Source of the DNA: Streptomyces sp. Q6 | GTDB taxonomy: Bacteria > Actinomycetota > Actinomycetes > Streptomycetales > Streptomycetaceae | Direction of reading: 5' to 3' | DNA: 64,000 nucleotides | Assembly (NCBI RefSeq): GCF_036967205.1 | Contig: NZ_CP146022.1 | Coordinates: forward strand, 2,480,001 to 2,544,000 | In this document: positions 44,347 through 52,896 of the stretch, one piece after another | Numbering within the stretch: the first letter of the stretch is position 1 | Layout: each line of letters opens with the position of its first letter | Notes under the pieces: generated by a model | Database searches by the model: none | Seen by the model: the letters and a program-made list of their open reading frames with translations, nothing else | Told to the model about the DNA's origin: nothing | Program-made: the position numbers and the translations under genes

Positions 44347-45978
44347 TCAGACGGAGTGCAGGCCCTGGTCGCCGACCTCGGTCACGAAGGACGCCGCCGT
44401 CCTGAGCGCCGCTCCGGGGGTCGTCACCGCGGACACCGTCTTGAAGTCGGCGCGGGCCGACTCCTCGCCCAGGGCCACCGTGACGTAGCCCCGCTGCCCG
44501 TCGTAGTGCTTCATGTGCGGGTTGCGGGCCAGGTAGTTCGCCCAGTTCGACGGCCGCGCCGAACCGTCCTTGCCGCTGGTGATCGACGTCGTCACGATCT
44601 CCGTGCCGACCGTGCGCGAGTCCGCGTCGTCGAAGTCCCGCTTGATGTCCATGGCGTACGAGACGTGCACGTCGCCGGTGAGGACCATCAGGTTCCGCAC
44701 GCGGGCCGCGTCCGCGCCCTTGAGGAGGCGCTCGCGGGAGGCCGGGTAGCCGTCCCAGGAGTCCATGGACAGGGTCGTGTTGCCCGCGGCCGGGTTGTTG
44801 CGGCGGGAGAACGTGACCTGCTGCGGGACGACGTTCCACAGGGCTCGCGAGTGGCGCCAGCCGTCGATCAGCCAGCGCTCCTGGGTGAATCCGGGCAGCG
44901 TCTGCGAGGCGGCCTCGGACTCGGGCGTCGGGGACTTCCAGCCGTCGCCGTTGGCCTGGTCGGTGCGGTACTGCCGGGTGTCGAGGATGTCGAACTGGGC
45001 GAGCCGTCCCCACTGGAGGCGCCGGTACAGCTGGGCGTCGGGGCCGGTGGGGAGCTGCGGGCGGCGCAGCGGCTGGTTCTCCCAGTACGCGCGGTAGGCA
45101 GAGGCGCGGCGCAGCAGGAACTCGGCGGGCGGGTTGCCGTTCTCGTCGACGTCGCCGGCGTAGTTGTTCTCGGTCTCGTGGTCGTCCCAGGTGACGACGA
45201 ACGGGTGCGCGGCGTGCGCGGCGATCAGGTCCGGGTCGGTCTTGTAGAGGGCGTACCGCAGCCGGTAGTCGTCCAGCGTCACGGTCTCCTTGGCGAAGAC
45301 GGCGGGCAGTACGCGGTCGGTGTAGTTGCGGGCGCCGCCGACGGAGGTGACGGCGTACTCGTAGAGGTAGTCGCCGAGGTGGAAGACGACGTCGACGTCG
45401 TCCTCGGCCAGGTGCTTGTAGGCCGTGTAGTAGCCGTCGTGGTACGCCTGGCAGGAGACGGCGGCCAGGGTCAGCGCCGAGGCGTGGCTCGCGGTGGCGG
45501 GCGCCGTGCGGGTGCGGCCCGGCGCGCTGACCCAGCCGCCCACGCGGAAGCGGTAGTAGTAGACGCGGCCGGGCGCCAGGTGGTCGACCTCGACGTGCAC
45601 GGAGTGGTTGAACTCGGGGTGCGCGGTGGTCGTGCCGCGTCTGATCACCCGCCGGAACCGCTCGTCGAGCGCGAGCTCCCAGCGGACCTCGACGCGCTCG
45701 GCGGGCAGGCCGCCACCGGTCTCGTACGGGGACGGGGCGAGCCGGGTCCACAGCAGGACGGAGCCGGGCAGCGGGTCGCCGGAGGCGAGGCCGAGCGTGA
45801 ACGGGTCGGCCTTGATCTTCGCCGCGTCGAGCTCGGCGGCGGCCGCGGTGCCGCCCGTCGGCAGGTTGGTCGCGAAGGCGAGCGCTGCGGCGGCGCCGGT
45901 GACGGTGAGGAACCGGCGGCGGCCCAAGTGCTGGGCCGCGGCGCGGAGTTCGGGTGCGTGCTGCGGTATGTGTGACAT
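44347..45978 (-). CDS. phoD: PhoD-family alkaline phosphatase
   Basis: A 543-residue secreted phosphodiesterase/phosphatase. A Tat signal is at residues 19-45 (GRRRFLTVTGAAAALAFA). The mature part has SGDPLPGSVLLWTRL, LAAVSCQAYHDGYYTAY, HLGDYLYEY (Asp, Tyr), VTWDDHETENNYAG and LTGDVHVSY, the PhoD metal and catalytic motifs. It liberates phosphate from organophosphates or wall teichoic acids; usually under PhoP control, but I saw no PHO box. A hairpin overlaps its ribosome site. Confidence 0.94.
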   Translation of the reverse strand: MSHIPQHAPELRAAAQHLGRRRFLTVTGAAAALAFATNLPTGGTAAAAELDAAKIKADPFTLGLASGDPLPGSVLLWTRLAPSPYETGGGLPAERVEVRWELALDERFRRVIRRGTTTAHPEFNHSVHVEVDHLAPGRVYYYRFRVGGWVSAPGRTRTAPATASHASALTLAAVSCQAYHDGYYTAYKHLAEDDVDVVFHLGDYLYEYAVTSVGGARNYTDRVLPAVFAKETVTLDDYRLRYALYKTDPDLIAAHAAHPFVVTWDDHETENNYAGDVDENGNPPAEFLLRRASAYRAYWENQPLRRPQLPTGPDAQLYRRLQWGRLAQFDILDTRQYRTDQANGDGWKSPTPESEAASQTLPGFTQERWLIDGWRHSRALWNVVPQQVTFSRRNNPAAGNTTLSMDSWDGYPASRERLLKGADAARVRNLMVLTGDVHVSYAMDIKRDFDDADSRTVGTEIVTTSITSGKDGSARPSNWANYLARNPHMKHYDGQRGYVTVALGEESARADFKTVSAVTTPGAALRTAASFVTEVGDQGLHSV

Positions 45979-45988
45979 GGAGCCCCTC

Positions 45989-46009
45989 CCCTGACTGCTG
46001 GTGTCAGGG
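45989..46009. promoter_or_regulatory. Hairpin in phoD leader
   Basis: CCCTGAC and GTCAGGG form a perfect 7-bp inverted repeat around a 7-base loop. It lies 11-31 bases upstream of the phoD ATG and overlaps the G-rich ribosome site, so RNA folding could limit translation. It could equally be an operator. Confidence 0.35.
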
Positions 46010-46111
46010 ACATTGGAGTGGCCCGGGACGACGCTCGACTGTCACGTACACAACAGCCACATGGCGGATCGGTGATCATCGGATGACCGGCGCACCCGTA
46101 CCCTCGCGCCC

Positions 46112-46867
46112 ATGGACACTTCGACGAGGACCGCTGTGGTCACCGGCGCGGGTTCCGGCATCGGCCGGGCCGTCGCGCTCGAACTGCTGGGCGCGGGCTG
46201 GCGGGTGGCGCTCGCGGGGCGCCGCACGCCGACGCTGGAGGAGACGGCCGCGCTGGCCCCGGGCGCCGACGCCCTCGCCGTACGCGCGGACGTGTCGAGC
46301 CCTGCTGACGTGGCCGCGCTGTTCAGCGCCGTACGGGACCGGTTCGGGCGGCTCGACCTGCTGTTCAACAACGCGGGGACGTTCGGGCCCGGCGGGGTGC
46401 CGGTCGAGGACCTCGACTACGACGCGTGGCGGCACGTCGTCGACACGAACCTCAACGGGGCGTTCCTGTGCGCGCAGGCCGCGTTCCGGCAGATGAAGGA
46501 GCAGGACCCGCGGGGCGGCCGGATCATCAACAACGGCTCCATCTCGGCGCACACGCCCCGTCCGCACTCGATCGCGTACACGGCGACGAAGCACGCCCTG
46601 ACGGGCCTGACCAAGTCCCTCTCCCTGGACGGCCGTCCGTACCGGATCGCCTGCGGGCAGATCGACATCGGCAACGCGGCGACGGACATGACCGAGCGCA
46701 TGCGGTCCGGGATCCCGCAGGCGAACGGGGAGCTGGCGGTGGAGCCGGTGATGGACGTGGCGGACGTGGCGCGCACCGTCCGGCACATGGCGGAGCTGCC
46801 CCTGGAGGCCAACGTCCAGTTCGCGACGGTGCTGGCGACGAACATGCCGTACGTGGGCCGCGGCTGA
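46112..46867 (+). CDS. Short-chain dehydrogenase/reductase
   Basis: A 251-residue SDR. NADP(H)-binding [15 protein letters not shown], then [10 protein letters not shown], the catalytic Ser (NNGSISAH) and [10 protein letters not shown] (Tyr-Lys). Typical classical SDR length. Substrate unknown. It is divergent from phoD and followed by a PhzF gene. Confidence 0.9.
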   Translation: MDTSTRTAVVTGAGSGIGRAVALELLGAGWRVALAGRRTPTLEETAALAPGADALAVRADVSSPADVAALFSAVRDRFGRLDLLFNNAGTFGPGGVPVEDLDYDAWRHVVDTNLNGAFLCAQAAFRQMKEQDPRGGRIINNGSISAHTPRPHSIAYTATKHALTGLTKSLSLDGRPYRIACGQIDIGNAATDMTERMRSGIPQANGELAVEPVMDVADVARTVRHMAELPLEANVQFATVLATNMPYVGRG

Positions 46868-46955
46868 ACCCTCGGCCGTACGCCGCTGTCGACACGCCCC
46901 GCCGCCACCGCCCCCGGCGAAGCGCCCGCGACCGGCAGCGGCGAGAATGCGGCGC

Positions 46956-47810
46956 ATGACGACCGACGTGCTCCGCTACAGCGCCTTCACGACCACCCCC
47001 GCCGGCGGCAACCCCGCCGGCGTCGTCCTGGACGCGTCCGCCCTCGACGCCGCCGACATGCTGAAGATCGCCGCCGACCTGGGGTACAGCGAGTCCGCGT
47101 TCCTGACGCCGCCCCCGGCGGGCAGCGGCGGCGCGCGGGCGTACACCGTGCGGTACTTCAGCCCCAAGGCCGAGGTCCCGTTCTGCGGGCACGCCACCGT
47201 CGCCACGGCGGTGGCGCTCGCGGAGCGGCACGGCACCGGCGACTTCCTGTTCCACACGGCGGCCGGTGAGGTCCCGGTCAGCGTCGCCGACGACCAGGGC
47301 ACGCTCCGCGCGACCCTCACCAGCGTCGCCCCGCACGTCGAGGGCGTGGCCGACGCCGATCTCGCCGAGGCACTGGCCGCGCTCGACTGGCCGGCCGCCG
47401 ACCTCGATCCGGCGCTGCCGCCCCGGATCTCCTACGCGGGCGCCCGCCACCTCGTACTGGCCGCGGCGACCCGTGAGCGCCTCGCCGACCTGTCGTACGA
47501 CTTCGAGCGGCTCGCCGCGCTGATGCGCCGACTGGACCTGACGACGGTCCAACTGGTGTGGCGGGAGAGCGACGTCACGTTCCACGTGCGCGACCCGTTC
47601 CCGGTGGGCGGGGTCGTCGAGGACCCGGCGACGGGCGCGGCGGCGGCGGCGTTCGGCGCGTATCTGCGCGAGCTCGGCCTGGTTCCGGCCGCCGCCGGGC
47701 TCACGCTGCACCAGGGCGCCGACATGGGGCGTCCCGGCGAGCTGACGGTGACGCTGCGCGAGGGCGACGCACGGGTGCGGGTGAGCGGGGCGGCGGTGCC
47801 GATCCCGTAG
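46956..47810 (+). CDS. PhzF-family isomerase
   Basis: A 284-residue member of the phenazine-biosynthesis PhzF/epimerase fold: GGNPAGVVLD, GYSESAFL (catalytic Glu), YFSPKAEVPFCGHAT and EDPATGAAAAA. ATG 46956 is preferred because GGCGAG lies ten bases upstream; ATG 46947 has no spacing. No phenazine genes are present, so it is probably a general isomerase. Confidence 0.88.
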   Translation: MTTDVLRYSAFTTTPAGGNPAGVVLDASALDAADMLKIAADLGYSESAFLTPPPAGSGGARAYTVRYFSPKAEVPFCGHATVATAVALAERHGTGDFLFHTAAGEVPVSVADDQGTLRATLTSVAPHVEGVADADLAEALAALDWPAADLDPALPPRISYAGARHLVLAAATRERLADLSYDFERLAALMRRLDLTTVQLVWRESDVTFHVRDPFPVGGVVEDPATGAAAAAFGAYLRELGLVPAAAGLTLHQGADMGRPGELTVTLREGDARVRVSGAAVPIP

Positions 47811-47858
47811 CCGCGGCCTCGATCGGATCGGCCGGGCCGGTCAGGACCGGGCGGGCGC

Positions 47859-48182
47859 TCAGGCCTGGCCGGTCTCGAAGCGGATGACCTTGCCGCCCGC
47901 CACGTCGAACGTCCACCTGGTGCGCATCTCGCCCCAGGTGTCGTTGCGGTAGCGGGCGACGAGGGTGCGGCCCTCGGCGGCCTCCTTCTCGACTTCCATG
48001 TGGCCGTGCGAGTCGAAGATCTCGCGGGCGGTCCAGTCGTCGAGGTCCCGCTCGGAGCCGTCGTCCGTCATCGTCGCGCCGGGTGCGAGCACGGCGCGGA
48101 AGGCGTCCCGGTCGTGGGCGTTCAGCGCCAGGACGAAGGCGCGGACGGCCGGGTCACTGAGCTTCGCGGTCTGGATGGGCAT
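47859..48182 (-). CDS. SnoaL/NTF2-like domain protein
   Basis: 107 residues forming a small alpha+beta cone fold: FVLALNAHDRDAFRAVLAPGATMTDDG and FDVAGGKVIRFETGQ are typical of SnoaL-like polyketide cyclases or stress proteins. There are no catalytic residues I can identify. Divergent from the DoxX gene. Confidence 0.75.
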   Translation of the reverse strand: MPIQTAKLSDPAVRAFVLALNAHDRDAFRAVLAPGATMTDDGSERDLDDWTAREIFDSHGHMEVEKEAAEGRTLVARYRNDTWGEMRTRWTFDVAGGKVIRFETGQA

Positions 48183-48272
48183 GGGCTCACGTTCCCACCG
48201 GGGCAGGGCCGACGCCACCCGAACGGGCCCGCGCACCGGGTGCGGGGCGCGCGTCTGCCGGACGGTGGGGAC

Positions 48273-48827
48273 ATGACTTGCACACGTTCGCGCGCCCGGC
48301 GCGCCACCTGCTCCCACCGCCGCGACCTGGGCCTGCTGGCGTTGCGCCTGGGCACGGGCGGGGTCCTCGCGGCGCACGGCGCGCAGAAGCTGCTCGGCTG
48401 GTTCGGCGGGGGCGGCGTCTCCGGGACGACCGCCGCCATGGAGTCCATGGGATACACCCCGGCCAGGGCGAGCGCGCTCGCGGCCGGGCTCGGCGAGGCG
48501 GGCGGCGGCGCGCTGCTCGCGCTCGGGCTCGCGACGCCGGTGGGCGGGGCGGCCGCGGCGGGCACCATGGCGGGCGCGGCGGCCGTGCACGCCCCCAACG
48601 GGTTCTTCGCGATGGGCGGCGGCTACGAGTACCCGGCGTTCCTCGGTTTCGTCGCGGCGGGCCTCGCCGTGACGGGCGCGGGGCGCTACTCCCTCGACCA
48701 CGCGCTGGGCCACGCCCTGGACCGGCACTGGATGGTGCCGGCGGCGCTCGTCGGGGCGGGGGCCGCGGCGCTCGCGGTGGTCGGCTCCCGCAACAAGCGG
48801 GTCAAGGAGTCGACGCCGGAGGAATAG
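48273..48827 (+). CDS. DoxX-family membrane protein
   Basis: A 184-residue protein with four helices: LGLLALRLGTGGVLAAHGAQK, the next around ASALAAGLGEAGGGALLALGL, and so on. The DoxX pattern GxxxxxHGxQK is present. These proteins act in membrane redox or thiosulfate/oxidative-stress systems. ATG 48273 follows GGTGGGGAC weakly. Confidence 0.82.
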   Translation: MTCTRSRARRATCSHRRDLGLLALRLGTGGVLAAHGAQKLLGWFGGGGVSGTTAAMESMGYTPARASALAAGLGEAGGGALLALGLATPVGGAAAAGTMAGAAAVHAPNGFFAMGGGYEYPAFLGFVAAGLAVTGAGRYSLDHALGHALDRHWMVPAALVGAGAAALAVVGSRNKRVKESTPEE

Positions 48828-48838
48828 GCTCACCGGTC

Positions 48839-49165
48839 GTGACGTACGACGACGACCTGTGGACCACCGTCGACCGGCTGCGGGCCTGGCTCGACGAGAA
48901 CAACGCGAGCCCGCCCCGGGAAGCCCTCCTGCTGCGCATGCTGAAGCTGTCGGAGGAGGTGGGCGAGGTCGCCGAGGCCGTCATCGGGGCGGTCGGCCAG
49001 AACCCGCGCAAGGGCGTCAGCCACACCTGGCAGGACGTCGAGTCGGAGCTGTGCGACGTGGTCGTCACGGCCCTGGTCGCCCTGGGCACCCTGACGCCGG
49101 ACGCCCGCGGCACCCTCCACGCCCATGTGGCGAGGCTCGCGGAGCGCTCGCTCGGCCCGGCCTGA
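48839..49165 (+). CDS. MazG-like nucleotide pyrophosphohydrolase
   Basis: A 108-residue all-alpha protein. The MazG motif EEVGEVAEAVIGAVGQNP and later ELCDVVVTALVALG hold the metal-binding Glu and Asp (EExxE and ExxD). GTG 48839 starts 11 bp after the DoxX gene; GGAGG is at 48819, about 15 bases away. It probably hydrolyses noncanonical NTPs. Confidence 0.82.
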   Translation: MTYDDDLWTTVDRLRAWLDENNASPPREALLLRMLKLSEEVGEVAEAVIGAVGQNPRKGVSHTWQDVESELCDVVVTALVALGTLTPDARGTLHAHVARLAERSLGPA

Positions 49166-49239
49166 CCCGGCCCCGGCCGCACCGGGCCGCGTACTAGGCT
49201 GCGGAGTCCGAGTGATCAGGTGGCCTTGGGGGCAGCGCT

Positions 49240-49800
49240 ATGGGTGGGTTCGACGGTGGTGTCGTCGCGGCGGTCAGCAGCAACGGTGAGTACTCCTTCA
49301 CCAAGCCGAACCGGGACAGCATCACGCTGCTCGCGGGGCTCGGCGTCGAGGGGGACGTGCACGCCGGGGTGACCGTGCGGCACCGGTCCCGGGTCGCGCA
49401 GGACCCGACGCAGCCGAACCTGCGCCAAGTCCACCTCATCCACGAGGAGTTGTTCGACGAGGTCGCGGCCGACGGGCACCGGGTGCGCCCCGGCGACCTC
49501 GGCGAGAACGTCACGACGCGCGGCATCGACCTGCTCGCCCTGCCCACCGGGGCCCTGCTGCGGTTCGGGGACGGCGGCGCGGTCGTCGAGGTCACCGGCC
49601 TGCGCAACCCGTGCCTCCAGATCGACACCTTCCAGGACGGCCTGCTCAAGCGCGTCGTGGGGCGTGACCCGGAGACCGGCGCGATCGTCCGCAAGGCCGG
49701 GATCATGGGCGTCGTGCGGGAGGGCGGGATCGTCCACCCCGGCGACGCCCTGCACGTGGAGCTGCCGGCGCCGCCGCACAGGCCGCTGGAGCGCGTCTGA
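49240..49800 (+). CDS. MOSC-domain protein
   Basis: A 186-residue protein of the molybdenum-cofactor sulfurase C-terminal family. The conserved cysteine motif is RNPCLQID, with GVEGDVHAG and PGDLGENVTT. MOSC proteins carry sulfane sulfur for metal cofactors. It overlaps the GrpB-like gene by one base (TGATG). Confidence 0.9.
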   Translation: MGGFDGGVVAAVSSNGEYSFTKPNRDSITLLAGLGVEGDVHAGVTVRHRSRVAQDPTQPNLRQVHLIHEELFDEVAADGHRVRPGDLGENVTTRGIDLLALPTGALLRFGDGGAVVEVTGLRNPCLQIDTFQDGLLKRVVGRDPETGAIVRKAGIMGVVREGGIVHPGDALHVELPAPPHRPLERV

Positions 49801-50387
49801 TGGCCCTGGCCGAGAAGCCCGTCGTCGTCCCGCACGATCCGGCGTGGGAGGCGGGCGGGCGACGGCTGTGCGCCGAACTGACCGCGGCTCTCGGCCCGTT
49901 GGCGGTGCGCGTCGACCACATCGGGTCGACGTCCGTGCCCGGCATGGCCGCGAAGGACGTCTACGACGTGCAGGTGAGCGTCGCCGATCTGGACGCCGCC
50001 GCGGACGCCTTCGAGACGCCGCTGGCGGTCCTCGGCTTCGTGCGGTCGCCGTATCTGCGCGATCACGTCCCCGCCGAGCGGGAGGGCCGTGAGGATCCCG
50101 CCGACTGGGCCAAGCGGTACTGGTCGCGCCGCACGGCGGACGCCCCGCACGTCAACCTCCATGTGCGCAGGGTGGGTTCACCGAACGAGCGGCTCGCGCT
50201 GCTGTTCCGGGACTGGCTGCGCGCCACCCCGCAGGCCGTGCCCGCGTACGCCCGCTTCAAGTACGTGCTCGCCGGGGCGGTCGCCGACACGGGGACGTAC
50301 GCGGACGTGAAGGACCCGGTCGTCGATCTGGTGGTGGTCGTCGCCGAGCAGTGGGCGGAGCGGACCGGCTGGCACCCGCACCCGTAG
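49800..50387 (+). CDS. GrpB-family (UPF0157) nucleotidyltransferase-like protein
   Basis: A 195-residue protein: VPHDPAWEAGGRRLCAEL, HIGSTSVPGMAAKDVYDVQV and HVNLHVRR are the GrpB signatures, a nucleotidyltransferase fold with the GS motif. The function of the family is unsettled. It is coupled to the MOSC gene. Confidence 0.88.
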   Translation: MALAEKPVVVPHDPAWEAGGRRLCAELTAALGPLAVRVDHIGSTSVPGMAAKDVYDVQVSVADLDAAADAFETPLAVLGFVRSPYLRDHVPAEREGREDPADWAKRYWSRRTADAPHVNLHVRRVGSPNERLALLFRDWLRATPQAVPAYARFKYVLAGAVADTGTYADVKDPVVDLVVVVAEQWAERTGWHPHP

Positions 50388-50419
50388 CCCGCGCAAGGTG
50401 AACAGATACCATCGCCGCC

Positions 50420-51325
50420 ATGACTGACAGGCACCCGATCACCGAACTCCCGCGCCTGGGCGTGGCCATCGTCACCATGGGCAACCGCCCGAAGGACGTG
50501 GACGCGCTCCTGGAGTCGGTGGCCAAGCAGGACGTGGTGCCGACCCGGGTCGTCCTGATCGGCAACGGCACGGAGCTGCCCGCCTACCCGGGGTATCCCT
50601 TCGAGGTCACGACGGTCGAACTCGACGACAACCTGGGCTGCCCCGGCGGCCGCAACGTCGCCCTGGCCCGGCTGCGGGAGTTCGGCGACGTGGACGTGGC
50701 GGTCGAGCTGGACGACGACGGGCTCCTCGTCGACGCCGACGTGTTCTCCACCCTCCAGAACCTGTACGCGGCCGACCCGAAGCTCGGCGTCGTCGGATTC
50801 CGCATCGCCGACGAGCACGGCGAGACGCAGCGCCGCCACGTGCCGCGGCTGCGGGCGAAGGACCCGATGCGGCGCGGGCTCGTCACCGCGTTCCTCGGCG
50901 GCGGGCACGCCTTCTCGATGGACATGCTAACCGAGACCGGTGACTGGCCGGCCGACTTCTTCTTCACGCACGAGGAGACGGACCTCGCGTGGCGCGCGCT
51001 GGACGCGGGCTGGAAGGTCCTCTACGAGCCGTCGCTGCTGCTCCAGCACCCGAAGACGTCCCCGGCCCGGCACGCGGTCTACTACCGGATGACCGCCCGC
51101 AACCGGGTGTGGCTGGCCCGCCGCAGGCTCCCCGTGCTCCTGATCCCGGTGTATCTGGGGGTGTGGACGGCGATCACGCTGCTGCGCACGCGGTCGCTCG
51201 GCGGTCTGCGCGCGTGGGCGGGCGGCTTCGTGGAGGGCGTGCGCGCGCCGGCCGGTGAGCGGCGGCCGATGCGCTGGCGCACGGTGTGGCGGATGACGCG
51301 GCTCGGCCGCCCGCCGCTGATCTGA
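50420..51325 (+). CDS. Glycosyltransferase family 2
   Basis: A 301-residue GT-A enzyme. AIVTMGNRPKDVDALLESVA starts the nucleotide-binding fold; the metal motif is VELDDDGLL; THEETDLAWR carries the catalytic acidic residue. A C-terminal hydrophobic helix (LLIPVYLGVWTAITLL) suggests membrane attachment. It probably adds sugar to a cell-surface acceptor; donor unknown. Confidence 0.9.
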   Translation: MTDRHPITELPRLGVAIVTMGNRPKDVDALLESVAKQDVVPTRVVLIGNGTELPAYPGYPFEVTTVELDDNLGCPGGRNVALARLREFGDVDVAVELDDDGLLVDADVFSTLQNLYAADPKLGVVGFRIADEHGETQRRHVPRLRAKDPMRRGLVTAFLGGGHAFSMDMLTETGDWPADFFFTHEETDLAWRALDAGWKVLYEPSLLLQHPKTSPARHAVYYRMTARNRVWLARRRLPVLLIPVYLGVWTAITLLRTRSLGGLRAWAGGFVEGVRAPAGERRPMRWRTVWRMTRLGRPPLI

Positions 51326-51356
51326 GAACGCGGCGGGCGGCCCGGGGCGCGCGGGG

Positions 51357-52874
51357 TCAGCTCTGTCGCGTACGGCGCCTGCGCGTCGCGAAGACCGTGC
51401 CCGCGCCCGCGGCGACGACCAGGGCGGCGGCCGCGGCGAGCGGCCCCGCGGGGACGTCGGCGCCGGTGGCGGCGAGGGAGCCGCCGGTGCCGCCGCCGGT
51501 CGTCGAACCGAGCGCGCTCGTGCCGCCCGTCCCGCCGGTCGTGCCCGCCGTCCCGCCCGTGGTACCGCCGTCGGAGCCGGACGGCAGCGTCGCGTCCTCG
51601 TCGAGGGAGACCGCGGCCGTGACCGGGTCGAGCGCGGCACCCGCCTGGTAGAACCCGCCGAAGGCCTTCGCGCCGTCGGCGGTGAGCGTGGCGGTCGCCC
51701 CGTCGAGCTCGACGATGTCGCCGGTGGCCGTGAGGTCGCCCGAGCCCACCTTCAGCGTGGCCACGGTCAGGTCGTCGTACATGGTGACCTTGCCGCTGTC
51801 CATGTCCTTGCTGGACACGTCGGCGACCAGCCTGCCGCCGGTGCCCTTCGCCGTCACGCGCAGATCGCCGAACCGGAGGTCGAGCGCGTAGGCGCCGTCC
51901 GTCGCGTGGCCGAGGAAGCGGACGGTGCCGGCGAACCTGGCGTCGAGGGACGTGGACGCGGCGTCGTAGCTGCCGCTCGCGTCGCCGAACCGGTAGACCG
52001 AGCCGTTCTTCGCGGCGCCGCCGGTGAGTTCGACCTTGCCGTGCGCGACGGGACCCGTGATGTACGTACGGAAGGACTCCTTGACGCCCCAGTCGAGGGT
52101 GCCGTCGACGATGTCGCCGGAGGCGGCGGCCGCGCCGGTCGCGGTCGGCTTCGTGGTCGCGGGGGCGGACGTGCTCGGCTTCCCGGACGGGGTGGCGCTC
52201 GCCGTGGGCGACGGGGAGGCCGGGGCCGACGTGGAGGGAGCCGGTGCGGACGGGGACGGCGAGGAGGCGGCGGGAGTTACGGTCAGCGTCGCCGCGTCGA
52301 GGGCGGTGCCCGCCTTGTACATGCCGTTGAACGCGGTGGCGCCCTCGGCGGTCAGCGTCGCCGGGATGTCCTTGAACGTCATGGCGCCGCCCGCGCCGGT
52401 GGCGGGCTTGACGGCGGACAGGTCGAGGGTGGCGAACTCGATGTCGTTCCGGACGGTGCCGTTGAGGGTGACGTCGGCGTCGATGTGGCCGGTCGTGCCG
52501 GACGTGACGACCTTCACGTCGCCGATCTCGATGTCGAAGCCGTGCGCCGTGGACGCGAACCGGACGGCGCCCTCGAAGCCGGTGTCCGTGCCGTGCGTGG
52601 TGGTGTCGTAGCTGCCGGCGCCGCCGGTGAAGGTGAACGGGCCGTTGTCGGCGGCCTGTGTCGCACCGCCGCTCGCCTCGATCTTCCCGGCCGCCATGCC
52701 GGTGACGTACGTGCGGAAGGACTGCTTCACGCCCCAGTCGAGGGTGCCGTCCTTCAGCTCGATCGTGGCCGGCTTCCCCGCGGCGGACGCGAGGGCGGGG
52801 ACGGCGATCGCTCCGGCGCCGAGCGCGACGGCGGTGGCCGCGGCCAGGGCTATGGGGTGTCTGGTGAGTGCCAT
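51357..52874 (-). CDS. htaA: HtaA-domain heme protein with sortase E signal (second)
   Basis: A 505-residue secreted heme receptor. After a signal peptide (MALTRHPIALAAATAVALGAG), two HtaA domains begin DGTLDWGVKQSFRTYVTGMA and DGTLDWGVKESFRTYITGPV, separated by a Ser/Pro/Thr-rich linker. The C-terminus has LAATG, then a membrane helix and RRRRTRQS, a LAXTG sortase class E signal for wall attachment. The start ATG 52874 follows GGAGAA. It is downstream of the first HtaA gene, 22 bp away. HtaA domains bind heme in Corynebacterium. Confidence 0.92.
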   Translation of the reverse strand: MALTRHPIALAAATAVALGAGAIAVPALASAAGKPATIELKDGTLDWGVKQSFRTYVTGMAAGKIEASGGATQAADNGPFTFTGGAGSYDTTTHGTDTGFEGAVRFASTAHGFDIEIGDVKVVTSGTTGHIDADVTLNGTVRNDIEFATLDLSAVKPATGAGGAMTFKDIPATLTAEGATAFNGMYKAGTALDAATLTVTPAASSPSPSAPAPSTSAPASPSPTASATPSGKPSTSAPATTKPTATGAAAASGDIVDGTLDWGVKESFRTYITGPVAHGKVELTGGAAKNGSVYRFGDASGSYDAASTSLDARFAGTVRFLGHATDGAYALDLRFGDLRVTAKGTGGRLVADVSSKDMDSGKVTMYDDLTVATLKVGSGDLTATGDIVELDGATATLTADGAKAFGGFYQAGAALDPVTAAVSLDEDATLPSGSDGGTTGGTAGTTGGTGGTSALGSTTGGGTGGSLAATGADVPAGPLAAAAALVVAAGAGTVFATRRRRTRQS

Positions 52875-52896
52875 GATTCTTCTCCTGGTTGATGGT

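Noticed and set aside
45979-46111. PHO box before phoD
   Set aside because: No GTTCACC-type direct repeats were found.
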